From NCBI RefSeq assembly GCF_958450345.1, contig NC_088780.1:160748726-160812725 (forward strand): 64,000 nucleotides of DNA, written 5' to 3'. The first letter of the stretch is position 1. Each line of letters opens with the position of its first letter. Both the position numbers and the translations under genes were made by a program. Source of the stretch: Calliphora vicina. Lineage: Eukaryota; Arthropoda; Insecta; Diptera; Calliphoridae. Of the stretch, positions 24,741 to 36,720 are shown one piece after another. Under the pieces are notes generated by a model. That model made no database searches. It saw nothing but the letters and a program-made list of their open reading frames with translations, and was not told where the DNA came from.

Positions 24741-24985
24741 ACAGAGCCTGTACCGAACGTTTGAAGCGAATATTTCCGGACAGTGAACAAATCAGTTGCG
24801 TTCATGTTCGCTGTGATATTCTGGTCAGATTTTAGCAGCTCATAATAGATAGGACCCTTTTGCTGCCACCAAGCACAGAGAACTACATTAGGGCCATGGA
24901 TGTTTAGCTTTGTTATCGATTCGGCTGATTGAACGGGTTTCACATACGATCTCTTCCGCTTCAGGTTTTTGTAATCCACAGTGGG
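24725..24985 (-). pseudogene. Mariner transposase fragment, inverted against the previous one
   Basis: An open stretch of 84 codons on the minus strand reads KNLKRKRSYVKPVQSAESI, TKLNIHGPNVVLCAWWQQKG and IYYELLKSDQNITA. This is the central transposase region around the second catalytic Asp, which lies in the equivalent of the CIWWD block and is replaced here by Gln (WWQQKG). It is the same part carried by the end of the + strand relic, so the two fragments meet head to head. Confidence 0.85.
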
Positions 24986-24999
24986 GTAGAATCATAAAT

Positions 25000-25925
25000 T
25001 TTTTGGAAATAAATCTTTCATTTCTAAACGGTTGGTCCGATCGGGATTAAATTTGACGTGGTCCGAGGAGTATTAGAGTTAAAATTTATTAAAATGTTCC
25101 CTACAAATGCTCAAGGAGCTGAGCTATGGGAGCTCAAAGTAGGGATACCTTCGACATGTAATCTTTTTAAACACCATTTTTTTGTTTCCAATCCGATTTC
25201 AAAGAAAAAACATGCTTGCGTTTATCTCTTATAATTTTCGAGTTATAGGTATTTGAAAATTGAAACTAAAAAACTTTGGCATCTGCTTTTTTTTGTTAGT
25301 TAGACAACTGAATTACCAATAATATACAAAAAATTCCAGAGTAATATCAATTATAGATCCAAAAATAAACGATTTTCAATTTAAAAATTCAAAAAAATAG
25401 TAGACTTTTGCTGTTTTTTTGGCCAAAATGTGACTTAACTATTTTATTAAAAAAAAAAATATTTCTTTAAGAACATATAACAGTTTTATTTTTTGCTGTA
25501 AGGTATATTTACGAAGAACATTCTGAAATAAAAATCATGTCCTATTTTTCTAATATTTCGCCCAAACTCCTTCAGACTTATTTTTGATAAAAATTTCAAA
25601 TTTGGGCTATATGTTCTGTAATTTCAAAGCTGGGATTAGAAAACGGAAAGCAGCTTTGGAAACCTTGATGTGTGCCCTATTTATTCCCAAAGTATTTTCC
25701 CAACCCCAAAGGAAATCTGGATACAATGGGCAAAATTGTAAACAATGCCATTCTATTGATTTTTTCTCCAATTTTTAGGAATTGCGGGATTTCCTTCACA
25801 ATTTTTTTTACACTTTATTATTTAGAATATGAAATTTAGAAATCATTGAAAATTTCATTGAGTTTTGTTAATAAATAAAGATTTTATTACATACTACATA
25901 TTACATATGCCCCGACAAACAACAA
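25000..25925. other. AT-rich intron DNA
   Basis: 25000-25180 has a texture (cggttggtccgatcgggatt) that may be an old repeat. I see no coding signal. Confidence 0.45.
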
Positions 25926-25931
25926 AACTTC

Positions 25932-26024
25932 CAAACCACTTTATTCAAAATACTTTTTAGCAGGCACTGCAAGACGTGGATGAGCGTTTTCATATCCTGC
26001 TAAAAAGTATTTGAATGAAGTGGT
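25932..26024. mobile_element. 93-bp foldback
   Basis: caaaccactttattcaaaat with actttttagcagg pairs with cctgctaaaaagt and atttgaatgaagtggt across a 30-base centre. Confidence 0.6.
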
Positions 26025-27384
26025 CTGCCGCGTCACACAACAATTTTTTCGATTGATACAGAACACTCTCTCTGGAATACGCTTCACTTTATAACAGAGT
26101 ATCCGAAATTGTTCATTATTTCCCTCAAAAGATGAACAATTCTTTTTCATATGCCAGAAAGATTGTAAAAAGATAACAATGGTTAATACTCTGAATAAAT
26201 GAAAGTTGTACAAATGTTTCAAAATAAAAGCTGAACATTTGAGCCGCATTTTTAAGTCATATGGTTAATCAAAGACAAGTTTTTATTGGATATTTTTTTT
26301 TAAATTCAGTTTTTTTTGGAAAATATTGCTAATTTGACCCAGAACGCGAACATTTAAATAAAATCTTATCCAATTTCGCTTAAATTTTCAGCATTTTTAG
26401 ATGTCAAAGAACAATTGTAGACCTTTTCAAAAGTGCAAAATAAGAGCACCCTAATGTACACGTACTAGATACATACATACTGAGGCAGGATGTACATGCA
26501 AGAGTATGTGTGCATGAGAGTTCTTGTATGTAGTAATTCGAAACAAAACATGCATGCATGATTGTACTCTGTATAAGATTAAATGCACGCTGCTTTACAC
26601 AGTAGGTGGCTTACTTTTTAACTTGTTGTTGTTTTATATTTTTTTTCTCTGTGCTTCTCTTTTGTTTTACTCCACTTCCTACCAGTTTGTTTTTATTTTT
26701 ATTTTTGTGTGTGTCAGTGTGTGTGTGTTTTTTTAACTACACTCAACTTCCGTCTGAAATGTTCTCCATTTATTGCCAGAGACTTTTCTACATATACACA
26801 CATTCATTTGATGCATTTGAATCCTTAGCCTTAGTATTTACGAGTATTAAGTTTGAGTTTGCTGCACTAGAGCTACAAAAATAAAAATACTTATATAAAA
26901 AATGAACTATAAAACTGAAAGAGGATAAACCTTCAATAAACCATTTCGATATACAATATATGAGTTCTCATCTACATGTATGCATGTATGCCAAAGGAGC
27001 AAGTTTATATTTTACTATTTATATACATACTTCTTTTATATAGATGATTGTTAGAGTGTTGCATGCATGTTCATATGTATGTTGGCATATACTTGCTGCT
27101 TTTAATCCTTTTGTTGTTGAATTAAAATATACGATATACATTCACTGGCAGCAGATTTCATAGAGCAATGCATCATCTACCACATCACATCACAGAAAAC
27201 AAAAGACCAGTTGCTGCAAGGAATTTGTTCGCAGAAATCAATTACTAACATTACATTATTCGAAGACAAATAATTTGTTTTAACTTTTGTAGTCTAAGCT
27301 CGAATTATTTATTTTTATTTAAGGTTTAGTGTTCTAAGATTGAATTCGTCCGTTTCAAAAATGTCATATTTATATTAATGCTAT
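26025..27384. other. AT-rich intron DNA
   Basis: It has TG microsatellites near 26705-26728 and scattered atgtatgcatg words. The open frames at 26524-26884 are T-rich and hydrophobic by composition only. Confidence 0.5.
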
Positions 27385-27754
27385 CCCCCATATTCATACA
27401 ATTTTTTTAATTTAAACAATTGGGGGGATTCAAACGGTCTGCTATTAGGTCGTATTGTCATAATATCGTAAAATATTTTTTTAGTTTAAACAAATTCTTG
27501 TTGTGCTGCAAACTTTTTTAGTTTGTTATTTTATGACAAACTAATAAACATAGTTCAACAAGTTTTATTAGTTTATAACTTTTTTGTTGAAACCTAACAA
27601 AAATTTGTTTAAACTAAACAAATATTTTATGAAATTATGACAATACGACCTAATAGGAGACCGTTTGAATCCCCCAAATGTTTTAAAGCAAAATTTCCAT
27701 AAAAAATTTGATTTTAAAAAGTTGTTTAAGTTTAAAAACGGTTTATGAACACGG
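27385..27754. mobile_element. Small foldback split by another foldback
   Basis: The halves 27385-27420 and 27677-27754 align without a gap to the uninterrupted element at 55765-55873: tttaaacaat, then gttttaaagcaaaatttcc, then tttgattttaaaa and a gaacacgg end. The intact element folds on itself through attcataaaaaaatttt and its complement. Confidence 0.8.
27421..27676. mobile_element. 256-bp foldback MITE, nested, AAT target duplication
   Basis: The ends TGGGGGGATTCAAACGGTCT and AGACCGTTTGAATCCCCCA are inverted, followed by gtcgtattgtcataat and attatgacaatacgac. AAT is duplicated at 27418-27420 and 27677-27679. A second copy lies at 45101-45334. Confidence 0.85.
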
Positions 27755-28076
27755 CTGTATGTATTTGAATTAGTTTAAAGCAATTTTCTAATAATTTAAG
27801 TAAAGACTAAAGTAATATAAAAAGAGTAGAAATAAATTATTTCACTTAAATATCCAAGCATCTTTCAAGCGAAAAACAAATACAATAACCATATTTAGAA
27901 ATGCATAAAAGTATAACACTTTGACGTGTGTATTAAATAATAATACAAACATAAATAAAAGAAAAACAAATTCTAGGAATATTCTCTGGAAAAAAATGGT
28001 ATTTGAAATTTTTTTCATTAACATTATAGAAATGCAACAACAATCACGCACTTTAACAACAACAAGTTAAACAGCA

Positions 28077-28494
28077 ATATATGAGGAAAACCAAAAATAT
28101 TGGAGAATCAGTTTTGGGTTTTGAAATGACAAAAGTTAGTGACACATATCGATAGACCATAGAAAATAAAACGTGTGAATTAGAAATCTTAGGCTACTAA
28201 TCATTCAAACTAATTTTCGTTTTCATCGTTTTTCAATAATTATTTAAATGCAATACATATTTTAACGTAATCTAATAGTTCCAAGAGATTTCTATCAATT
28301 GTCATCATTTTAATTTTACTAAATTAAAATTAAAAATATTTTTTTTTTTTAAATTTTCAACTACCAATAAACCAAGGAAAAACTATTAACTTGCACAGTT
28401 AGCTCAATTAAGTACACAGCTACAAAATAGCATTCGTGTCATCAGAAAATAATTTAGAAAAATATTCAACAAAATTTTTGATTTATCTCATATT
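28077..28494. mobile_element. Foldback element related by its ends to 10714-11576
   Basis: It starts atatgaggaaaaccaaaaat and attggagaat, and ends caaaatttttgatttatctc and atat. Only the ends resemble the element in intron A-B; the inside differs. Confidence 0.5.
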
Positions 28495-29509
28495 GGCTAT
28501 TAATTCTCAAGCGAAATACATATGGGCAATTTCACGAGAATCGCTACTACGACTGAAAAAACAAAAAGCCTTGAAACTTTTTTTCAAGATGATTTGAATA
28601 GAAGAAAATAATAAAATGTTATTATGTGAAAGTATTTAGATCATATTATAACATTTTAAAGACAAAAATAATAGTTTAAAATGATTATATTTAATTTTTT
28701 AATGTTTTAGGCTAAAATTGCGACGAAAACTGGGTTCCCAATTAGCTTGTAGTATGAAATGAATTTGACTCTGATGTTTTTTTAGCTATTGTCAAATTGT
28801 TTATTGAAACCGAATGTATATTTTCTATTAATTTTTTTAGTTTTTGTATACATACATTTTTTTTTCAGAATATATATTGTTTTATTATAAAAGAAAAATC
28901 TGTCACGTACGATATTAAATTTTATTTATTATAAAATCATCCAAAGATTGCTTTTATTTAAATATGACGGATTATAAAGGAAAAATATTTCGTTTAGTGT
29001 AAGATATTAAAAGAAAACATAACGTCTCTCACGATTCGAAAATGTTAGCATATTTCAACATGTACCTCAAAATGAGTTCCGTTTATGTCACATACGATAT
29101 ACCCTAATTTCGCTCAATATTTTGGACAACAATATTTCGAAAGAACTTTTTATTATTTTAAAATATAGTACCCTCTGAATGGAACATAAAGACCAAATTA
29201 TTTTTCAGATACTCTTATTTTTGCAAAATTTATTCCACTCTATAGGCGTAAAAATGGAATTGCCCATATGCAATAACTGTTCTCAGAAATGCCTAAAAGT
29301 ATATCACTTTGATATGTATGTTAAATTTAGTGGAAATTTAGTCCAAGTAATAATAAAAACAAATAGGAATTTTTTCGAAAAAAATTTGTCTAAACAATTG
29401 TTTTCTTTATATAAATAACTAAAGTTTATGAATATTAATTTCTATTGACTTAAAAATGCGAAATTTTTTCAAATTTTAAACTGTTATTTTGAAACATTTC
29501 TAAAAAATA
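28495..29509. other. AT-rich intron DNA, nothing recognised
   Basis: A 79-codon frame at 29179-29418 starts with ATG but has no family signature and a lysine/phenylalanine bias that matches the AT content. Confidence 0.5.
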
Positions 29510-29514
29510 AATTT

Positions 29515-30425
29515 ATTCAAAATATTGGCCATTTTTAATTATGAACCTTTCCCATGTTTCTGGCTCATCTTTTGAGTCCTAGAACGAATTAAGCCAATCA
29601 ATTCCAAAGTTAAACGTATAGCAGAGAAAGCGTTCTACTGCGATGAAAACCATCCCAACTATTTCATTCTAAATAGTTTCTGACATTATGGAATATTACA
29701 GTCTTATGTCTGGCGGCATTCTGGTCGTTTTTCGGCCAATGCTCGCTTCAAACGAATCAGTTGTATTCGTTACAGATTCTCTGTGATGGTCTGGCCAGAT
29801 TTCAGTAGCTACCAATACAGAGTATTACCTTAACGCTTTGCTTTGGTGTAGATTCGGCTTGTTGGCCTGTCCTCACGTACCATCTCTTACGCGTTGGGTT
29901 ATCGTAATAGATCCATTTTTCATCGCAAGTAATGATTCGGTGCAAAAATCATTTTCTTTTATTAAATGATGTTCGAACATCATTTCGGACATGCAAAATC
30001 GTATTTCAATGTCTCTCGGCTTTAATTCGTATGGTACCCAATTTCCCAGGTATTGGATGAATCCCGCTGCTGGTAAACACTGAAATTTAAGCTTGAATAG
30101 CTCCCAATATGTTGCAAGCTATTGTTGAGTTTGACGACAATATTCATGGAGTATTGCCTTCAATTCTTGGTCTTCAAAATTTTTCGGCTGGTCTGGGGAT
30201 CTTTGTCTTCCGTGCCAAAATCAATACTTCTGAATAACACAAACCATCTCTCAAACTTCACACATATGACGCTTTGCTGGTACAAAATTCAATATTTTCG
30301 AAGCAAAAAAACTTTGTTGTTTACATTACAATGTTTATAAACTAAGTGACAATAAATGACAGATATGTAGCCTTCAAAATGACACAGAATTAATAAAAAC
30401 AAAAATCGCTTTCAATAGATACTCC
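29515..30425 (-). pseudogene. Mariner transposase relic (mellifera-like), nearly full length
   Basis: On the minus strand it runs from a 5' region near 30425 through the N-terminal part (EDQELKAILHEY and YELKPRDIE-like words at 30010-30180), the first catalytic block near 29900-29935 (RIITCDEKWIYYDNP, with its Asp kept) and the central Ala-Lys-Pro/YYE region near 29820-29860, to a C-terminal end near 29515. Frameshifts and stops occur throughout, so no intact transposase remains. It is the longest of the mellifera-like copies here; others are at 24020-24740, 24725-24985, 34190-34355 and 63915-64000. Confidence 0.85.
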
Positions 30426-30779
30426 ATATATTTTAAATCGCGCATTTTTATATCATACACCCAATATTAAGTAGTATTCTATTACAAGTTAGAGTCTGGA
30501 AATAACCTAAACTTAGATTCAGTTTAGTTAGTTGCTAATTTTGCATAAACTGTATTGAAATACAATAACAACAAGCTGAGCAGCAATATATGGCAAATTA
30601 TTTTATGTGAACTTTTAGACGAATACTTGATATTTACCTATACGAAATTATGAAAATATTAATCATACGCAACGCACACACTTTCAGTAATACCAGCGAC
30701 TAGCCAACATGTTCGTTATACAGATTGAATACGTTTTTCAGTCTTCAGATTTTAAGAATTTGTAAAATATGGATTTAAA

Positions 30780-31070
30780 TGAAATTTCCCAATGAGCATT
30801 TTTACTGGAATTCAAGTTGAAAGCAAGCGTAATTCCAGCTTTGAATTATAGTCAAACAATTGAATTACAGTTGTATTACACTTTATTTCAATAGCATTCT
30901 CCAGTAAAAAGGAAACATAAATTCAAGCCATATGTCTTTTGTTTGAAAAATATATTATTTTTTCAAAAATTTTCAAGTTTAAAACATAATTACATTTGCA
31001 TTCAAGTCAAATTCCAACAAAATGTTCAAGTGCTTGAATTTTTGAGGCTTTGATGCTTATTGGATTTAAT
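30780..31070. repeat. Weak foldback
   Basis: ccaatgagcatttttactgg at the left and gaggctttgatgcttattgg at the right are partly inverted, with more sub-repeats of ttcaagt/acttgaa between. The ends are uncertain. Confidence 0.35.
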
Positions 31071-31844
31071 TGAAAAACCATACCAATTTGTTCCAGCTTA
31101 TCTTATATTTAGCATTATAGCTGTTTATACATTGAACAGATTATACAGATTTTCTATAACAAACTTCTTAGGACAGTGTTAAATATTCTGAGTGAATATT
31201 TTTAATTTGAAACTGGTGTTTTTGATATATAGTAGCTTTACACAGACAGATAGGTTTTGTTTTTCAGCAAATATTTTTTCTGGACCACATTTGAAATATT
31301 TTCTCAAAATAATTTCCAATATTGTTACATTAGCTCAGTTTGTTGCTGCAGCTATGAATTTTGTTGTTTGTTTTTATTTAAAAAATTTAATAAAGTTTTA
31401 ATTCTTTTAAAATACAGATCAACTATGCTTATATATACTTACCATAGACAAACTAATACCACTTTAACTACAGCCACTACTACAGCTGCAATTTAAAATA
31501 CATGGCCATCGCTGCCATACTAAGATTTAAATTTATATTATGGTGGCTCCAAAAAAAATAGCTGTGGATGTTTCCAACTAAAATCAAATCAATATTTGGT
31601 GAGCTGGATCCAAGAAAAAAAAAAGGTTCCTTTTTAATGTTTTTATGATTTTTTGCATATTCCTCGCAAAGGAAACATATGAAATATTGGTATAATGTGA
31701 AAGACGCTTTTAATGTAATATCTGAAATTATCTTATAGGTTTAACAATATTTGAACTTTTGTAATTTTTTGCAAAAATTTAAATTTTTTTTAAATTTTAA
31801 CGTATAATATTTAAATAGTTTAAATTAATACATTATAAACCTTA
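31071..31844. other. AT-rich intron DNA
   Basis: Nothing recognised. T-rich frames at 31192-31496 are compositional. Confidence 0.5.
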
Positions 31845-32235
31845 TATAATACTAGTTGATCGACCCGGCTTCGCCCGGTAGCATTTACTGATATTAGTTC
31901 ATCAAGTTTCTCCAACCCACTCACACCAGCCTGTTCTTACTTATTTGCAAATAAAAAATCTAAAATTGTACTGCATACTTTAGGGAGCTTTTTTATTACA
32001 GTTGACTGGACTCACAAAAAAAAGAATTTCCGAGTTTTTGCCGGAATTTTTTAAATTTTTTTCTTTACAAACCATCTCTTGAAAATTTCTAATCGAATAA
32101 AAAAAAATCAGCCAAATATGTAGCTCCAGCGTGATGACATTACATACATGGACCATTTCATTTTTATATATATAGATTAGCGAATCTAGTTCGAATTTTA
32201 TTTGAATTTTTCGAAACCTAGCTGACCTAATACTC
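31845..32235. repeat. Insect dispersed repeat with the gacccggcttcgcccgg end
   Basis: actagttgatcgacccggct followed by tcgcccggtagc is a signature I know from many insect genomes as one end of a dispersed element. A partner end (aaacggctcaaccgattttt) is at 36592-36720, and an inverted copy is at 61690-61800. I cannot name the class with confidence. Confidence 0.45.
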
Positions 32236-32239
32236 AACC

Positions 32240-33795
32240 CAGGAAATGAGAAAATAATCTTTCATTTTAGTTGGGCACATCTTCAACTTATATTTCCTTC
32301 ATACAATTGGGACCATCCTAATGTGCCTGCTACATACTACTACATATCAACATTATAATGTTGCTTTATAGTGAACTTTATTTGACTTGATAATAATTAA
32401 AAGCAACAACGTTTATTTTCTGCTTTTTGAAATAAATGCTCACAATTCTTACAAACATACACAACAATATTTGTTTTATTAATACAAACATGCATTTTTA
32501 TAAACTCGTATGCATATTTATATGTAATATACAAAAAGACACAGAGTAAGTGTATGTGTAATAAATGCACACACATATAAACTAATGTATGCAAATACTT
32601 ATGTAAATAAATATTTTATAAATCTGAACTATAAAACTGAACTCCTTTATAAAATTTTACTAAAGATAAACATGGTAACTCTAGCAAAAAATTTTTGGAA
32701 TTTTATAGTTAAACAGGGATTTTGTGTGCTCAGTGTGTCTGTAGAGCTGCACAACAGCATAATATGCTTGAAAGCTTTTGAGATATTTTAGATTTTAATG
32801 CTTATATTCCAACAATTTAATTATAAACTGCACTCAAACTAATGACACATTACATTAAATTACAAAAGCAGCAAAAACACACACTTTAACACAGATACAT
32901 ATTTTTGCTGTAAATAAATACTCGTATGTATGTGTACAGCTGCTGGCTGTATGCTGTTTTGTAGTTGCAATATTTTTCAAAGATTCCTACAAAGTAAACT
33001 TAAATGTCAGCATAAAGAAAATCATGTTAAATCACTTTAGCTCAAGTTTCATATAAACATATGTATATAACTACATACATTAATTTGTTATTACGATCCA
33101 TTTTGTTGCAACTATATTTCTGTATGTAGCTTAAATTGATAGAGCATAAAGATTTCCACATTTCACAGTTGTAATTTTTAGCAACATTATGATTAAATGA
33201 AAGTTACAATTGTCTGCAAATTAATGGCAAATTATAAGAAATTAATAAATGATCTTCGCAAAAAAACCCCCAACAATACATTTCTGGTCATCGCACAGTG
33301 ATTCGTTAAATGGAAATATGGAAGAAAAATTCGAAGTTTTAAAAATATTGTCAAAAGGACTCACATACCTCCCATAAATTGCGAAAAGTAACAAAAAATC
33401 TTTGCAATAAAATTCTTAAACTTGGTAAGATTTATGTCTATATAATTGCAATTAGTTATGTACATCAGCGTGTGCCGAATTGTAAAGACAAAATTATTGT
33501 GCCATCGATTTTTCGATAGCTTTTGGCATGAGGAAAAAAATTTATCAAAAAAATCATTTTCGGGGCGTCCAAACTTCTGACTTTTTCTCCACATTTACTT
33601 TTTTTAAAAAAAAGGTAATAAAAAATTGGCTGATTTAATTCAAGGTGAAATTGTACACTAAAAACGATGGCGATAGCAATTTTTTTCAAAAAAAATTTTT
33701 CTTGAGGTTTTGGACGAATATTTTTCAAATCGATCCTTTTTACGTGTTAATTTTTAAGGTGTTTTTAGTAGGTATGTTAAAAAAAAATTCGACGA
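32240..33795. other. AT-rich intron DNA, nothing recognised
   Basis: There are catacata and tgtgtatg words only. Minus-strand frames at 33361-33728 have no family signature. Confidence 0.5.
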
Positions 33796-33798
33796 TTT

Positions 33799-33940
33799 AC
33801 TGCCTGTTTCTCTAAATGCGAACGAACGTTTTCTTTCGTATTTTAAATTGAAAACAATAAATGAATTTTATTTTTTTTTTGTTGTTTTCAATACAAAATA
33901 CGAAAGAAAATTTTCGTTCGCATTTAGAGAAACAGGCAGT
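33799..33940. mobile_element. 142-bp foldback MITE (CTGTTTCTC type)
   Basis: The arms actgcctgtttctctaaatg and catttagagaaacaggcagt are perfect complements and the pairing continues through cgaacgttttctttcgtatt with few mismatches. The element at 55885-56025 has a similar cctgtttc end. Confidence 0.85.
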
Positions 33941-34189
33941 TACAATTTTTTACATATATCCTATCCGAGGTAAAATTGTAAGCTTTAAAAAATAGCGATA
34001 TAATTTTTTCGAAAAAAATTTATTTTTTTGGTGTTTTTAGACAAGTTTTTGTCGAAAAAAGCTTTTTTCGATGTTTTACCATTTTTTGTTAATTTTAAGG
34101 CTCCATTTCAATTTTTATATATTTTCTTCCTTATGAAATAGCTTATTTCTAAAGAAATTCACACATTAATATATTGGTGATATCAGTTT

Positions 34190-34355
34190 TTGGAAAAAAA
34201 GGATATATTTAAAAAATCATTGGAATCTACGCAAGCAGCAATTTCAAAATGTTTGCGAGAAGCAGGATTCACCCAAAACCGGGGAAAATGGGAACCATAC
34301 GAATTGAAGTCGAGAGACCTTGAAGGACTATTTTGCATTTCCGTAATGATGTTTG
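34190..34355 (+). pseudogene. Mariner transposase fragment (mellifera-like)
   Basis: An open stretch reads KSLESTQAAISKCLREAGFT, QNRGKWEPYELKSRDLEG and LFCISVMMF, which is the end of the DNA-binding part and the linker before the first catalytic Asp. Both sides are lost. It is followed by a family C fragment. Confidence 0.85.
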
Positions 34356-34384
34356 CATGTAAAAAGTGGTGGTTTTTATTAACT

Positions 34385-34500
34385 GCTAAATCGTCTTAAA
34401 ATCTTGTGAGGGCCCAGATTTTATATAATTTTATGGGTCTACGATGAATATTCCATTTTTGTTGGATGGTGGGTATAATTCTTCGCAAAATGTTTTAGTT
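34385..34500. repeat. Dispersed repeat family C fragment
   Basis: gctaaatcgtcttaaaatct, then ttatgggtctacgatgaata and ggatggtgggtata parallel the inverted block at 9195-9370. Confidence 0.4.
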
Positions 34501-35010
34501 TTATTTTCTTCATATTTTGCCTATGAAACGAATCACTGTGCGTGGTTGGCTTCTTTTAAAGTTAAACCTCATTTCCAACAATGGTTCATAATAACTGTCA
34601 TCAGTTATAAATGTGTATTGGAGTGGTACATACTTATTTAGTATGGTGGTGCGGTTTGTTCTTCCACATCCAACGCCACTGCTGCTTGTTTAGAAGTCAT
34701 TCGCCTGGAATGTCACTCAGTCATTCATTTTGTTTTCGTGTTTTTTTTTTGTTCATACAAAATACAATAGCATGAGAAAGTTGGGAAAAAAAAACATTAA
34801 TCATTCACCAATAATGACCGGACAAATACCGATGTTGTTGCCGTTGTTAGTATTTCTTTTTTGCCATTTCCGCTTTTTAAAGTTGTTATTTTGCTATTGT
34901 TGTGTTATTGTTATGTCCCCAGAAATGTCAATTTGATTTTGACAATGTTGTGCACATTTAACGTAATTTTTGTTGAGAACTAACAGTGGATTGGTATTAT
35001 GTCGTTGGCA

Positions 35011-35150
35011 ATTATTCGAATAAAAATTAACAATTGTTTGATTATACGAGTCATCGATTAATTAATAAAATTTCTTCGATTATTCGAAAAATTTTATCCA
35101 TTCGAATAAATGTAATTTTTTGCACGATTATTCGAATAATTTTTATTTGA
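35011..35150. repeat. Inverted repeats of attattcgaataa
   Basis: attattcgaataaaaattaa at the left and cgattattcgaataattttt at the right, with two more copies inside. It may be a short foldback element. Confidence 0.4.
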
Positions 35151-36590
35151 AAAACAATCCTAGGCCTTAGCCTTGATGTTATAACAAGGATTTAGAAAAA
35201 ACTTTAGCTGAGAGTAGAGGTTACTCCTTATATGTCAAGCATTTGATCAGTGTGTACGTTTATTTTGTTGAGCATAAAATATTCTATATATGCAGTCTTA
35301 AATGGACTTAGCCTTTTTGCCACTAATCTAACGATATGTATGAGCATTACTTCAACACTTTCCATTCCATTGTTATTTTGTAATTTTAAATGCCTTTATT
35401 TTTCTTTTTTAGTCCCACCGTTTAAATACTACACATTGTTTATAATGGAGAACAAAAATTGCAAAAGCATAAAATCTATAGAGAAATTTGTCGTTCTTCA
35501 TTTATTATTATTGCTTTTTGGTCATTGTTGTTTTATATTTTGTTTAGTAAGTTAAAGATTCCCTTTCGTTTTTGGTTAGTCGTTGATATAAAGTCATAAA
35601 AACGAAATAACATTTTTTTAACCAAACACACCAATTCAAAATTCAGTCAGTCAGTCAGTCATTCAACCATTCTTTTCAGACGTTCACATTTACAATCGTT
35701 TTAAAAACAAACCATAACCCGGCCATTCATTTCACTGGCACGCACGCACTCTCGTAGTCACTATGTCGGTTAGTGAGTCAGTTTTTCGCACAGTAAAGAA
35801 TCAGTCACATGTTTTTGTTATTTGTGTCAGTATTTCAACCATCATTCGTCACAATTTCACATTTTTGTTCCTACTGATGATGTTGCCGCTGCTGCTAACT
35901 AGAGTCGTACGTAGTAGTCGTTATTATTGCGTTGTGTTGCGTAAAATTTCCTTCATTCATTTTTATTCTTATGCGTAATGTGTGCGACTGAGTATTGCAA
36001 ACACTTTTGCCTTTTTATTGCGTAAACATGATTGGGATACCAACGACGAAGAAAAAAAAAGAACATACAGAATGGCTACTGAATAAAGAAAAAGACTAAC
36101 GATTTATTCAATAAATGGCAGCATGAAAACTACACTCACAATTATACAGCATCGAGCCAAATATATGGAACTCGTTGAAGAAAAATGTTACAGTTGTAAC
36201 CACCTATCTTTGACCCTCGTATTTGTTTTCTTGATGCTGTTCTGTAACTGTGTGTTTGTGTCATTTTGCAAGATGTTTTGCAGACTTTTTGAACCTTATT
36301 GTATTTATTTTATTTGGTTTTGGCTATTTCATTTCTTATTTTGTTTATGTTGATGTAAATATATTTGAACCCTTTTCCCTGCAGTCATTCATTTTCATTT
36401 TCACTTGTAGTTTTTTGTTTTCCTTTTATTTCTTTGGGTTTTCCTATCAGCAAGTTGTTTATCTTGAAATGCCATACATTTGTATAATTCTGCTGCTGGT
36501 ATATGTTATTTGTTTAATATGTACTATGAATTTAGGTTGGATGGGTGCAGAAGTATTTAGAGTTCTGCAAATTTAAAAAGAGGTATAAAA
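35151..36590. other. T-rich intron DNA
   Basis: It has a (cagt)n run near 35645. Several frames of up to 108 codons on the + strand are hydrophobic only because the strand is T-rich. I do not call them genes. Confidence 0.5.
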
Positions 36591-36591
36591 T

Positions 36592-36720
36592 CTAATATAT
36601 AAATATCTCTTGTCACAATGTTTGTGTTAGAACTCCTCCGAAACGGCTCAACCGATTTTTATGAAAATAGTACGTTTAATAGTTTCTAAATATAAGTTTA
36701 TTATACATAGTTTTTTTATG
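36592..36720 (+). repeat. Insect dispersed repeat end (ctcctccgaaacggctcaac)
   Basis: tctcttgtcacaatgtttgt, then actcctccgaaacggctcaa and ccgatttttatgaaaa. This signature is common in insect genomes and is usually found with the gacccggcttcgcc end seen at 31845. It leads directly into the minisatellite, which may therefore be internal to the same element. Confidence 0.5.

Noticed and set aside
26524..26884. Overlapping hydrophobic frames with a TG microsatellite inside
   Set aside because: Low-complexity T/TG sequence; no family signature.
33361..33728. Overlapping minus-strand frames of 77 and 87 codons
   Set aside because: No domain, and low-complexity Phe/Lys composition on both frames.
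35250..36576. A run of + strand frames of 69-108 codons that look like small membrane proteins
   Set aside because: The strand is T-rich, so Phe/Leu/Ile/Cys-rich translations arise from composition. There are no start context, domain or splice signals.
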